64,000 bases of DNA from Polyangium jinanense (GTDB taxonomy: Bacteria > Myxococcota > Polyangia > Polyangiales > Polyangiaceae). This document shows, piece by piece, positions 9,199-18,296 of the stretch. A model generated the notes under the pieces. That model did no database searches. It was not told where the DNA came from and saw only the letters and a list, made by a program, of their open reading frames with translations. Position 1 is the stretch's first letter. Every line of letters starts with the position of its first letter. The DNA is taken from contig NZ_JAGTJJ010000001.1 in the NCBI RefSeq assembly GCF_028435365.1, positions 62,001 to 126,000 on the forward strand, written 5' to 3'. Both the position numbers and the translations under genes were made by a program.

Positions 9199-11409
9199 GT
9201 GGCAACCGAGGATCCGCTTCGTTATTTCATCGAGCTCGGCGGCGCGACGTACCCCGTCAAGACGATCACGGGCGAGGAGGCGCTCTCGCGGCCGTACCGC
9301 TTCGAGATCACGCTCCAGGTCGAGCCCACCGATGCGCTGGATCCGGACGCGCTCATCTTCACGGACGCCACGGTCACGCTGACGCGCGCCGCCGACGAGC
9401 GGCGGATCCAGGGCGTGGTGACCCAGATCAAGCGCGCCGCGACGCGCAAGGGCAACGCGGGCACGGGCAAGGTGACGCTCGTGCTCGAACCGCGCCTCGC
9501 GACCGCGCGGCACCGCGTCGACATCCGGATCTTCCGCGACAAATCCGCGCCCGAGATCGTGGCCGAGGTGATCGGCGCGCACGGCGTGACCGTGGAACCG
9601 CGGCTCGTGGGCTCGTACGTCAAGCGCCCGTACTGCGTGCAGATGCGCGAGTCGGACCTCGATTTCGCGGCGCGGCTGCTCGAGGACGAGGGGATCTTCT
9701 ACGTGGTCGACGACGAGGGCCGCATGGTCCTCGGCGATTTCACGAGCGCGTATGTCGAGGGCCCGGGGACGCTCGCGTTCCACCATGACTCGGGGCTGCA
9801 CGAGAACCGCGACGCGATCTTCGAGGTCGGCTGGGCGGGCCGCGCGACGGCGGGCAAGGTCTCGCTGCGCGACTTCAACCCGGAGCGGCCGCGCCTCGAC
9901 ATGGACGTCTCGGCCAAGGGCCCGACGGCGTGGGGACCCGAGTGGTACGACTATCCGGGCGAGTACGAGCTGCCCGCGCAGGGCCAGGCCAAGGCGAACC
10001 TCCGGGCCGCGGCGCTCGCCTGCGTGAAGCGCCGCCTCGCGGGTCGATCGACGGCGGGGCGCATGGCGACGGGCACGATCTTCTCGCTCCTCGACGCGCC
10101 CTCGGGGGTCGCGGACGGCGCGTACGTCCTGACGAAGGTCGTGCATGCGTGGGATCGGACCGCGTCGTCGTTCTCGGTCGCGTTCGAGGCGCTGCCCGCG
10201 GACGTCGTGTATCGCCCGCTCTGCGAGACGCACGTGCCGACCTTGCCGAACCCGCTCACGGGCTTCGTGACGGGCCCCGCGGGCGCGGACATCCACACGG
10301 ACGCGTGGGGCCGCGTGAAGGTGCATTTCCCGTGGGATCGGCTGCAGCCCAAGGACGACACCTGCTCGCACTGGATCCCCGTTTTGCAGGACAACACGGG
10401 TCGATCGTCGGCGATGCCGCGCATCGGCTGGGAGGTGCTCTGCCAGTTCCTGGAGGGGGATCCGGACAGACCCGTCATCCTCGGACGTGTCTTCAACGCG
10501 GCGGATCCCTTCCTCGAGGAGCTGCCGATCCGCAAGATGCGCACCTCGCTCCACTCGCTGACCTCGCCGCGCTCGACGGACAAACCCTCGGGCTACAACA
10601 TGATCCGCTTCGACGACCTGGCCGGCGCGCAGGAGATCCACGTCCACGCGCAGAAGGATCAGAACATCGTCGTCGCGAACAACCAAGACGAGAAGGTCGG
10701 CAACGTCGAGCAGCGGACCGTCAAGGGCAACGAGGCGATCCGGATTGGCGCGAACGAGACCATCAACGTGACGGACGACAGCGCGTCGAAGGTCGACGGC
10801 AACCTGACCGTGAACATCGGCGGCAACCGTACCGCGACCATTTCGGCCTCGCAGACGGACACGGTCCACAAGGACCACACGATCTCGATCGGCGGCTCGC
10901 ACCTGCGCGACACGCACGCGGACGACAACGTCGCGGTCGAGCAGAACATGACGGAGCTCATCGCCGGGCACGTCTTCGAGCAGTCCGGGCACACGAACGC
11001 GGTCACGGCCGGCAAGACCTCGACGCTCGTCGTGGGCGGCTCGATCGTCGAGATCGGCAAGCTCAACAAGGCCGAGAACACGGAGAAGGTCCGGAACGAG
11101 ACCGTGAGCGGCCTCGTCTTCAGCAAGGCCGACGAGAAGCACGCGTCGCGCGCCGAGGAGTCGCGCACGACGACCGTGGCGGGCGACTACATCGGCGTGT
11201 CGCTGAAGGAGCTCTTGCTCGCGGGCCTCGAACGGCTCCGCATCGAGTCCACGAGCACGACCCTCTCCGCGCCCGAGATCACGCTGAAGGTCGGCGACAC
11301 CGAGATCCACCTGAAGAGCGGCCGGATCGACATGAAGGCGCCGAGCGAGATCACGATCGACACGCAGCAGGCCAATAACCTCGCATCGACGACGTCGTCG
11401 CAGAACTGA
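9199..11409 (+). CDS. vgrG: Type VI secretion tip protein VgrG (copy 3)
   Basis: 736 aa. The gp27-like domain carries RPYCVQMRESDLDFAARLLE and EDEGIFYVVD. The OB-fold has the canonical GADIHTDAWGRVKVHFPWDR, MPRIGWEVLCQFLEGDPDRP and ILGRVFNA, the closest match of the three to textbook VgrG. The spike repeats follow (GNEAIRIGANETINV, NIGGNRTATISAS). The start is GTG at 9199, preceded by GAGGAGG. It is 8 bp upstream of the unknown 253-aa protein and 803 bp upstream of the PAAR-like gene, which it may carry. Confidence 0.92.
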   Translation: MATEDPLRYFIELGGATYPVKTITGEEALSRPYRFEITLQVEPTDALDPDALIFTDATVTLTRAADERRIQGVVTQIKRAATRKGNAGTGKVTLVLEPRLATARHRVDIRIFRDKSAPEIVAEVIGAHGVTVEPRLVGSYVKRPYCVQMRESDLDFAARLLEDEGIFYVVDDEGRMVLGDFTSAYVEGPGTLAFHHDSGLHENRDAIFEVGWAGRATAGKVSLRDFNPERPRLDMDVSAKGPTAWGPEWYDYPGEYELPAQGQAKANLRAAALACVKRRLAGRSTAGRMATGTIFSLLDAPSGVADGAYVLTKVVHAWDRTASSFSVAFEALPADVVYRPLCETHVPTLPNPLTGFVTGPAGADIHTDAWGRVKVHFPWDRLQPKDDTCSHWIPVLQDNTGRSSAMPRIGWEVLCQFLEGDPDRPVILGRVFNAADPFLEELPIRKMRTSLHSLTSPRSTDKPSGYNMIRFDDLAGAQEIHVHAQKDQNIVVANNQDEKVGNVEQRTVKGNEAIRIGANETINVTDDSASKVDGNLTVNIGGNRTATISASQTDTVHKDHTISIGGSHLRDTHADDNVAVEQNMTELIAGHVFEQSGHTNAVTAGKTSTLVVGGSIVEIGKLNKAENTEKVRNETVSGLVFSKADEKHASRAEESRTTTVAGDYIGVSLKELLLAGLERLRIESTSTTLSAPEITLKVGDTEIHLKSGRIDMKAPSEITIDTQQANNLASTTSSQN

Positions 11410-11417
11410 GGAAGGCG

Positions 11418-12179
11418 ATGGCCCACACGAACTACCTCTATCGCATCTTCCACAGGCCGGCGTCGCACGCGCGTGCCCTCATCAACGGCATCCCGATCTA
11501 CGACCGGATCGTCCCCGACAACGTCGCGCCGGTCGGCCCCGTCACGCACTGGCTGGTCCGCGGCGAGAACACGATCACGGTGGAGCTCTCGCCCTCGCCG
11601 CGCTCGCCCCTCACGCCGGATCTCGGGCCGCATTTCGAGATCTCCGTGCGGCTCGCGGAGGACATCGATCACGCCATCTTCACCTGGGACTACCCGAAAA
11701 GCGTCGCTGCGCTGGGCCTGCCGATCGATCTGCCGCTCGTGGGCGGCGGCGTGCTCCGCATCGACGACGACCTGCCCGATCCCGTGTATCGGCGCGGCTC
11801 GCGCGAGGAGTTCCCGGTCGAGGGCACCCTCGATCAACGCGCGGCCGTGCAGGAGCTCTACGACGCGTTCGCGACGCGCGACGCCGGGCGCTTCGAGACG
11901 GCGATGGACCTGAAGGTGCGCGAGTTCGAGCGTTATTACGGCCCGCAGCCCCTCTCGCGCGCCGAGGCCTTGAAGCGGATGAACGAGCCATGGCTCATGG
12001 AGCCCTTCGACGCGCACGACCTGCGCTTCGACCGCTACGCCGACGGCCGCGTCGCCTACGTGCGCCGCGCCTCCGGCAAGCCCGCCGTGCGCGCGCAGCA
12101 CCGCGACGAACCCACGCTCGGCTGGGGCTCGAACTTCTACATGACGCGTCTCGATGGGCGCTGGCGCATTTTCTGTTGA
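11418..12179 (+). CDS. Unknown 253-aa protein between vgrG and the PAAR-like gene
   Basis: I do not recognise a family. The N-terminal half is beta-rich (MAHTNYLYRIFHR, ALINGIPIYDRIV, HWLVRGENTITVELSP), resembling a small beta-sandwich. The second half has a helix with TLDQRAAVQELYDAFATRDA and then a strand-rich end (LRFDRYADGRVAYVR, GSNFYMTRLDGRWRIFC), which together look like an NTF2-like cone; this is a shape-level guess. No signal peptide or membrane segment is seen. It lies 8 bp after vgrG3 and 33 bp before the PAAR-like gene. By position it could be an effector chaperone, adaptor or immunity protein. DUF4123 or DUF1795 hallmarks were not evident. Confidence 0.75.
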   Translation: MAHTNYLYRIFHRPASHARALINGIPIYDRIVPDNVAPVGPVTHWLVRGENTITVELSPSPRSPLTPDLGPHFEISVRLAEDIDHAIFTWDYPKSVAALGLPIDLPLVGGGVLRIDDDLPDPVYRRGSREEFPVEGTLDQRAAVQELYDAFATRDAGRFETAMDLKVREFERYYGPQPLSRAEALKRMNEPWLMEPFDAHDLRFDRYADGRVAYVRRASGKPAVRAQHRDEPTLGWGSNFYMTRLDGRWRIFC

Positions 12180-12212
12180 CGGACCGATCTCGAGGCGACG
12201 GAGGAACGAGCG

Positions 12213-14006
12213 ATGGGCGCGACCGTTACGAACGAAGACCGCGGCGTCACGACGAAGACCAGCGAGCACACCGCGATGACGATCGGCCCGACGGACGTCT
12301 GCTTCGATCCGCCGAAGCAGAAGCCCGTGCCGCACATCAACCACGTGACGACGGACAAGGCCGTCGAGCACACGTCCGGAAAAACGCTCTTCCAGAACGG
12401 CAACGTCGTGCGCGTGGGCGAGGCGATCACGCCGAGCGATCCCGCGCACGGGGACTCGGGCGGCGGCGTCGTCAGCGGCACGTACCGCGAGGAGGCGCGG
12501 GCCACGGCCGGCTCGCCCGACGTCCGCGCCGAGGGCAAACCGCCCGCGCGGACCGATGATCCCACGACGCAGAACCACTCGAACACGACGGGCAAGATCC
12601 TGCAGGACGTGCCGCCGGAGTTGCTCACGGACAACCCCGAGGAGTTCTTCAAGCGCTGCTCCTACGACACGTCGGAGATCAAGGGCGGAGACGAGGAAGC
12701 CCCGTTCGTCGGCAACATGCCGCAGATCGACATCAAGCGCGGCGACGAGATCAAGATCGTCGCGAAGCGGAAAAACGCGAAGGTGCCCGACGCGCCGCCG
12801 GATTGTGTTCAGCCGCCGCACATGAAGTGGCTGCTCACCCGATCGGGCGGCCTCACCGCGCTCGGCGCGGCGATCCCCGAGAAGACGGGCGAGATGGAGG
12901 GCGACGAGATCACGCTCGGCGAGGATTGGAACCCGCCGTATGGCGGCCCGATCGAGTTCTCCGGCGAAATTTCGCAGAACGATTCGGACGCGACGAAGCG
13001 CCGGCGGATCAACGACAAGAACCGCTACGCGCAGCAGAACGCGGCGGCGCGTGGCTCGTCGCGGGTCGAGAACCAGGACGGGCGGCAGGCGTACCAGCAG
13101 GTCCAGCGCGACAAACAGCTCGAGGAAGCGGCGCTGAACAACCTGCGCACGCTGGCCGAGTTCCTCTGGGCCTGGCGCGCGTACCAGAACCCGGTGCGGA
13201 TCCTGATCACCGGCCGCGCGTGCAGCGGCGGGGTCAGCTACGAGGTGCACTGTTATCCCGAGGGGGAGTTCACGTTCGAGCTCCCGCTCGAGCCCATCAT
13301 TCGCGTGGGCCGCTGGATCAACCGCAGCCTCGAAACCGTCCAGCAGTTCGCGCGCCTCGGCAGGGTCGAGACCGAGGGCAGCATCAAGGCCCCCGGCGAC
13401 GACTTCAAGGTCGAGATCCAGTTCAAGTGGGAGCCGGGCGAGGACGCGGATCTCTACCGGATGGTGCGCACCGCGGAGGTCAGCGTCAGCGGCCTCCTCT
13501 TCGAGCTCACGTTCGAGGCGAGCTGCCCGCTCACGAACTTCCTCGCCATCGTCCCGTTCGTCGGCGGCGTCGCGGCGAGCGCGGTCGGCTGGATCATCCA
13601 GCGCATGGGCGCCGAGGCGAGCATCGGGTTCGGCGTCGAGGTGAGCATCTCCGCCGCGGCGTACATCTCGTTCAAATGGACGAAGGCGCGCGGCTGGCAA
13701 TGGGACACGGCGGGGGTGAAGCTGCCGGTCGAGGTCAAGATCTACGCCTTCATCCGCGTCCAGGTGCGTGATTGGCTTCAGATCGAGGGCCGCATCCAGG
13801 TCCAGGCGGAATGGGCGCTGCTGCTCGAGGCGAGCGACGCCGGCCTCGCGCTCAAGTCGGACGACGGCGAGCTCAAGGCGGGGCTCACGGGTCTCATCAA
13901 GATCGACGTCTGGTTCTACAGCTACGAGCAGACCGGTGAGTGGTGGCCCGATTGCCTCAAGACCGAGTTCAAGAAGACGGACCTCGCAACCCTCATCAGC
14001 AACTGA
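12213..14006 (+). CDS. PAAR-like (DUF4150) spike protein with long novel C-terminal region
   Basis: 597 aa. Residues 1-125 match DUF4150/PAAR-like proteins: a Cys-Pro-rich start (DVCFDPPKQKPVPHINHV), then AVEHTSGKTLFQNGNVVRV, DSGGGVVSGTYREEA and an N-rich end (TTQNHSNTTGKI). Such domains sharpen the VgrG tip. About 470 residues follow with no family I know: a charged helical part (280-310), then alternating beta strands with a hydrophobic stretch near 440-462 (NFLAIVPFVGGVAASAVGWI) and Trp-rich strands to the end. It could be a membrane-active effector domain or a structural shell. The stop overlaps the next start by one base (TGATG). Confidence 0.8.
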   Translation: MGATVTNEDRGVTTKTSEHTAMTIGPTDVCFDPPKQKPVPHINHVTTDKAVEHTSGKTLFQNGNVVRVGEAITPSDPAHGDSGGGVVSGTYREEARATAGSPDVRAEGKPPARTDDPTTQNHSNTTGKILQDVPPELLTDNPEEFFKRCSYDTSEIKGGDEEAPFVGNMPQIDIKRGDEIKIVAKRKNAKVPDAPPDCVQPPHMKWLLTRSGGLTALGAAIPEKTGEMEGDEITLGEDWNPPYGGPIEFSGEISQNDSDATKRRRINDKNRYAQQNAAARGSSRVENQDGRQAYQQVQRDKQLEEAALNNLRTLAEFLWAWRAYQNPVRILITGRACSGGVSYEVHCYPEGEFTFELPLEPIIRVGRWINRSLETVQQFARLGRVETEGSIKAPGDDFKVEIQFKWEPGEDADLYRMVRTAEVSVSGLLFELTFEASCPLTNFLAIVPFVGGVAASAVGWIIQRMGAEASIGFGVEVSISAAAYISFKWTKARGWQWDTAGVKLPVEVKIYAFIRVQVRDWLQIEGRIQVQAEWALLLEASDAGLALKSDDGELKAGLTGLIKIDVWFYSYEQTGEWWPDCLKTEFKKTDLATLISN

Positions 14007-15523
14007 TGCCCAAGGCCGAGCCTTTTCGCCGCATCCTCGTCGCGGAGTCGCCGGTTCGTCCCGCCGGAGAGCGCCACGCCAAACCCCTGCCTTGTCACGT
14101 CGGCGTCTTGCCCTGGGCCGTCGATCGGAACTGGCTCACGATCTTCGTCGTCGCCACGTTCCGCTTCGATCGGAGCGCGACGCATCGGTCGATCCCGCTC
14201 GAACCCGCGCCGCCGCGGCGCCTGCACGCAGGTCCGAGCGCGCCCGGTGAGCCCGTGCGGATCGACGATTTCGTTCCCTTGCGCCTCGCGGTCGATCTGA
14301 CGCTCGCGGGGCACGTGGAGATCGTCCCCATGCCTTCGGGCACGCTCGGGCCGAGCGCGCTGCCGCGCCTCGCCGAGGTGGGCCTCGGGGCGCGGCGCCT
14401 TCCCTTCCTGGTGCAAGCGGACAAACCCGGGCGGATCCCGCTCCGGCCGCCGTATACGCGGACGCCGCACGGCCGTGAGATCGATCTCGGGCCGGAGGCC
14501 TGTCACGACGGATCGAGGCACGATTTCCTGCACCCGGAGAAGTTCGACCTGAGCGTCTACCAGGCGGGGACGCCGGAGATTTCGTACGAGGTCGAAGAAG
14601 TGACCTCGATCTACCTCGCGGGGCTCGGGCCGGATCCCGCGGCGACGTGGGAGATCGCGCTGCCGGCGTACGTGCCGCGCGCGCTCGTGGACTACAGCTC
14701 CGCCCGCGTGCGCCGCGGGGACGTGCAGCTCTTCCTCGACGGCGTCGCGATCGACCTGGATCAATCGACGGTGGACGTGACCTTTCGCGGGCTCGTCGAG
14801 ACCACGGACAAACCACACCTCGACGTGGACCGGATCGTGATCGGCTGGGCCCCTCCCCGGCGCTGGAGCGAGGACGCGGCGGGCGCGTGGGACGATGTTT
14901 TGCGGGAGCTGCCGCGCGGGCGGTTCCGCTTCGCGGTGGAGCGCGAGGATGTGCTGAAGGGCGAGGATCCGCCCGCCCTGCGGCAGGAGGAGCTCCTGAT
15001 GGCTCGCTACGAAACGTGGGGACACCCGAACGCCGCCGAGCCGGAGATGCAGCCGCACGAGGCCGCGCAGGTCGCGGCGGAGCTCGCCGAGCAGCGATGG
15101 CCTCGCGGCGAGGTGCTCGCGAAGCACAGGATCGACGAGTACACCTGGGGGATCGAGGAACGCGCGTGGGCGCAGCGGCTCGCGAGCGTGCGCGAGGAGG
15201 CCGACGGCGGGCCGAGCGGGGAGTACGTCCGGGCCTACCGGCGCGCCTCGCAGGCGCTCGCGACGCCGCGGGAGGCCGCGATCACGCCCAAGGAATTCGT
15301 GGCGATCGCGGCGAAGATGAAGCGCGAGGATCCGACGCAGGTGCTCGCGAAGGCGGGGCTCGGGATCGCGGCCTTCGGGCGGCTCGAATGGCGCTTCCGC
15401 GAGAAGGCGGCCGAGGACAAGGCGTTCGCCGCGGAGCTCGCGCGCCTCATGGCGGAGGAAGAGACACCGCGCGAAGGGCCGAAGCTCGGTGAAGGCGGGG
15501 CGCGTGAGGAGGGCGGTCGATGA
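14006..15523 (+). CDS. DUF2169 domain protein with duplicated C-terminal module
   Basis: 505 aa from the ATG that overlaps the previous stop. An upstream in-frame ATG at 13940 lies inside the PAAR-like gene and was not used. The N-terminal 300 residues are DUF2169-like (NWLTIFVVATFRFDR, IDDFVPLRLAVDLTLAGHV, and a late DVTFRGLVETTDKPHLDVD). The tail has two copies of a helical module: EVLAKHRIDEYTWGIEERAW near 370-390 and VLAKAGLGIAAFGRLEWRFR near 450-470. The third DUF2169 protein of the island carries the same module. Its neighbours are the PAAR-like gene upstream and the ketoacyl-synthase-like gene downstream (ATGA overlap). An adaptor or loading role is inferred. Confidence 0.75.
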   Translation: MPKAEPFRRILVAESPVRPAGERHAKPLPCHVGVLPWAVDRNWLTIFVVATFRFDRSATHRSIPLEPAPPRRLHAGPSAPGEPVRIDDFVPLRLAVDLTLAGHVEIVPMPSGTLGPSALPRLAEVGLGARRLPFLVQADKPGRIPLRPPYTRTPHGREIDLGPEACHDGSRHDFLHPEKFDLSVYQAGTPEISYEVEEVTSIYLAGLGPDPAATWEIALPAYVPRALVDYSSARVRRGDVQLFLDGVAIDLDQSTVDVTFRGLVETTDKPHLDVDRIVIGWAPPRRWSEDAAGAWDDVLRELPRGRFRFAVEREDVLKGEDPPALRQEELLMARYETWGHPNAAEPEMQPHEAAQVAAELAEQRWPRGEVLAKHRIDEYTWGIEERAWAQRLASVREEADGGPSGEYVRAYRRASQALATPREAAITPKEFVAIAAKMKREDPTQVLAKAGLGIAAFGRLEWRFREKAAEDKAFAAELARLMAEEETPREGPKLGEGGAREEGGR

Positions 15524-16524
15524 CCACGATGGGCCTCGTCGCGGGCGTGGGGATGTCAACGCCGCTCGGGCTCGACGCGCGGCAGTCGGCGCTCATGCTG
15601 CGCGCGCGCAAGCTCTCGCCCGGGAAAACCGGGCACCGGGATCGGCGCGGAAACTCCATCGGAGACGTGCGCGCGATCCGCATCGACGACGCCTGCAAGG
15701 GGCGCGAGCGGCTGATCGAGCTCGCGGCGCCGGCGCTCGTGGAGGCGACGCGCGGGATCGGCGCGGCGAAAGGGCCGATCCCGCTGTTCCTCTCGCTGCC
15801 GCCGCGACGCGCGGAGGAGGAGGAGCCGCTCGGGCCGGACTTCCTCGACGTCCTCGGCAAACGCGCGGGCGTGGCCGTCGCGCTCGCGGCCTCGGAGGCC
15901 GTGGTGCTGGGGCACGCGGGTTTCGCCGCGGCGCTCGCGCGGGGCCTCGCGGCGCTCGCGGCGCCGGGAGCGGGCCCGTGCGTGGTCGTGGGCGGCGTCG
16001 ACAGCCACCATGATCCGGCCGTGCTCGCGGCGCTCGACAAGGAGCGGCGGCTGCACGCCGAGGGGGCGTGGAACGGCTTCATCCCGTCGGAGGCCGCGGC
16101 GTTCGTGGTGCTCGCGCGGCAGGATGCGGCCCCGCCGATCGCGCGCGTGCTCGCAGTCGCGACGGGGATGGAGCGCGAGGACGGGACGGAGATCGGCGAG
16201 GCCGCGACAGAGGTCGCGCTCCGCGTCGCCGGGGCGATGCGCGCGCCCGTGCCGTGGGTCCTGCCGGACGTGAACGGGGAGCGGCACCGCGTGAAAGAGT
16301 GGAGCTTCGTGCGCATCCGGAACCGATCGGCCTTCGACGAGGCCAAGACGATCGAGACGCGCCTCTACGACGAGCTCGGCGACGTGGGCGCGGCGAGCGG
16401 TGCCGTGCACGCAGCGTACGCGTGCATGGCGTTTCGCCTGGGGTTCGCCCCGGCACCGGAGGCGCTCGTCACGCTCGCGTCCGAGGGCCCCGCCCGCGGC
16501 GCCTTCGCCCTGGGGGCGCCATGA
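15520..16524 (+). CDS. Beta-ketoacyl-synthase-like (thiolase-fold) protein, probably non-catalytic
   Basis: 334 aa. The start MGLVAGVGMSTPLGLDARQS and the segment VVVGGVDSHHDPAVLAALD, then GFIPSEAAAFVVLAR, follow the N-terminal ketoacyl-synthase fold. The position normally holding the nucleophilic Cys before the central helix reads LGHAGFAAALARGLAAL with no Cys, and the two downstream His of the active site are not evident. A condensing enzyme is therefore unlikely. Similar proteins sit in DUF2169-containing T6SS-like islands, where their job is unknown. It overlaps both neighbours by 4 bp, so it is translationally coupled inside the operon. Confidence 0.7.
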   Translation: MTTMGLVAGVGMSTPLGLDARQSALMLRARKLSPGKTGHRDRRGNSIGDVRAIRIDDACKGRERLIELAAPALVEATRGIGAAKGPIPLFLSLPPRRAEEEEPLGPDFLDVLGKRAGVAVALAASEAVVLGHAGFAAALARGLAALAAPGAGPCVVVGGVDSHHDPAVLAALDKERRLHAEGAWNGFIPSEAAAFVVLARQDAAPPIARVLAVATGMEREDGTEIGEAATEVALRVAGAMRAPVPWVLPDVNGERHRVKEWSFVRIRNRSAFDEAKTIETRLYDELGDVGAASGAVHAAYACMAFRLGFAPAPEALVTLASEGPARGAFALGAP

Positions 16525-18296
16525 TGCTGCAAGGTTTGCCCGGAACGACATCGACGCGCCCGCTGCTCGAAGGCGTGCGGTCCGCGCTCGAAGACAGCCT
16601 GCTCGCGATCGCCGATCGATCGGACACGGCCGAGCTCGCCGAGGCGCTCCGCGAGGGGATCGCGCTCCTGACCCGCCTCGTCGCGGACGAACCGCGCGAC
16701 CTGGACGCGCTCGAAGCCCTGTCGCGCACCTCAACCGCGCTGAAGGCGGCGCGCGAGCGGATCTCGCTCGACGAGGTGGTGGCAAACCGCATCGAGGGCG
16801 CGGCGCGCTGGCTCGCAGACGCGAGCGAGCGGCTGCGCGGACGGCTGCCGGCGCGGGCCCTGGGGGCGGCCGCGGAAGCCACGCAGAACGAGGAGATCGT
16901 CGCGAGCGTGGGCGTCCCGCGGGCACATCCGGTCGTCGTGCCGCCGCCGCGGGTGCTCTCGCGCGAGGAGGCGACGGCCGCCGAAGGGGCACGCGGGCGG
17001 GCCCTGCTCGCAGCGTCGCGGGGCGCCGCGGGGGAGCTCGCGCAGATCCGCGCCCTCGCGCGCGACTGCTTCGAGGACATCGCAAGCCTCGGCAGCCTGC
17101 GCAGGCTCTACGATCACGAGCCCTGGGTCGACGCCGGCCCCTTCGAGCAGCGCCTGCTCGACAACCTCGACGCGCTCGTCGCGCTCGAACGGCCGCTCGA
17201 TCCAGCCGCGCCCTCGCTCGGGCTCGTGGAGTCGCTCTTCGCATACGCCATCGAGTGGGTCGTGCCCGATTTCGGCCGGACCTTCGCGCTCGCCTTCACG
17301 CTCTCCTGTCTCGCCTCGGAGACGGCGATGCGCTGGGTCGTGCTGGCACTGCGCCGCTCGCACCCACGGACGTACCCGGCATTCGTCGATGCATTCGCGC
17401 TCGGCTCGAACGAGGCGATCGATCGCACCCTCGTCGAGCTCTGTCGCGAGGACGATCCCGCGCTCGTCGAGGTCGCGCTCTCCGCGATGGCGCGGCGCGG
17501 CCGCGTGGACATGGCGAGCGCGGTGCTGCTCCTCATGCGGCCCTCACCTTCGCCGGCCGTGCTCGACAAGGCGATCGACCTCGCGGCGCGTTTGCCCGCA
17601 CAGGCGGCCACGCCGCTGCTCGCGCGCCTGCTCGACAGCCCGGACCCCGACACCGGCGCAAGCGCCGCCGCGGCCCTCACCACGCTCGGCGACGCCCGCG
17701 GCCCGAAGCACCTCCGCGCCTTGCTCCAGCGTCCCCGCACGGACGACGTCGCGGCCTTGCGCGCACGCCGCATCGCCCTCGAAGCCCTGTGCCTCCTCGG
17801 CAGCCCCTTCGATCGGAACCTCCTCGGCACCGAAGCGAGCCTCGATCGCGAGGGTTTGCCCTGGCTCGGCTGGCACGGGCACCCCGACCACGTGCCCGTT
17901 CTCATCGAAGGCATCCGCCGCGCAGCCGCGAACGGGGCATTCGACGAGGCAGATCGAATCGGGCAGGCCCTTGAGCGAATCGGCGGCGGCTCGGCACCAC
18001 GCCCCGGCGCGCTCGCGGGCGGCGACTTCGAGGAGCGGCTCGCAGCATGGCTACGCGCGTTCGAGGAGCGACGGCCCCTCGACAACCCCCGCATGCGATT
18101 TGGCCAGCCGTGGACGCCGTCCGCGATCCTCACCGAGCTCACGGCGCGCGGAACGCGCCAAGGCGAACGGCCGATCCTCGCACGCGAGCTCGCGCTCGTG
18201 ACCCGCAGAGCGGTGCACCTCGACGTCGCGGGCTGGATCGTCGTCCAGGAGCGCGCGCTCGCGGCGGCCCGCGATGCATTGCCCCGGCAAACCTGA
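16521..18296 (+). CDS. HEAT-repeat protein of the T6SS island (TIGR02270-like)
   Basis: 591 aa from the ATGATG at 16521 that overlaps the previous stop. A much longer frame to 16068 only reads antisense-like sequence inside the upstream gene. The middle and C-terminal parts are helical pairs of HEAT type: VELCREDDPALVEVALSAM, KAIDLAARLPAQAATPLLAR and LLDSPDPDTGASAAAAL. This resembles TIGR02270 proteins, which occur with DUF2169 genes; the assignment is by pattern only. No catalytic motif or signal peptide is seen. A protein-interaction scaffold is the likely role. The gene ends at the very base before the convergent DUF3540-like gene. Confidence 0.7.
   Translation: MMLQGLPGTTSTRPLLEGVRSALEDSLLAIADRSDTAELAEALREGIALLTRLVADEPRDLDALEALSRTSTALKAARERISLDEVVANRIEGAARWLADASERLRGRLPARALGAAAEATQNEEIVASVGVPRAHPVVVPPPRVLSREEATAAEGARGRALLAASRGAAGELAQIRALARDCFEDIASLGSLRRLYDHEPWVDAGPFEQRLLDNLDALVALERPLDPAAPSLGLVESLFAYAIEWVVPDFGRTFALAFTLSCLASETAMRWVVLALRRSHPRTYPAFVDAFALGSNEAIDRTLVELCREDDPALVEVALSAMARRGRVDMASAVLLLMRPSPSPAVLDKAIDLAARLPAQAATPLLARLLDSPDPDTGASAAAALTTLGDARGPKHLRALLQRPRTDDVAALRARRIALEALCLLGSPFDRNLLGTEASLDREGLPWLGWHGHPDHVPVLIEGIRRAAANGAFDEADRIGQALERIGGGSAPRPGALAGGDFEERLAAWLRAFEERRPLDNPRMRFGQPWTPSAILTELTARGTRQGERPILARELALVTRRAVHLDVAGWIVVQERALAAARDALPRQT

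Noticed and set aside
13940..14005. Upstream ATG start for the second DUF2169 gene
   Set aside because: It lies within the PAAR-like coding region; the ATG at 14006, overlapping the stop, gives normal operon coupling and a DUF2169-like start.
4781..18296. Complete type VI secretion system
   Set aside because: Only spike, adaptor and accessory genes are present; no sheath, tube, baseplate, membrane-complex or ClpV genes were found in the window.
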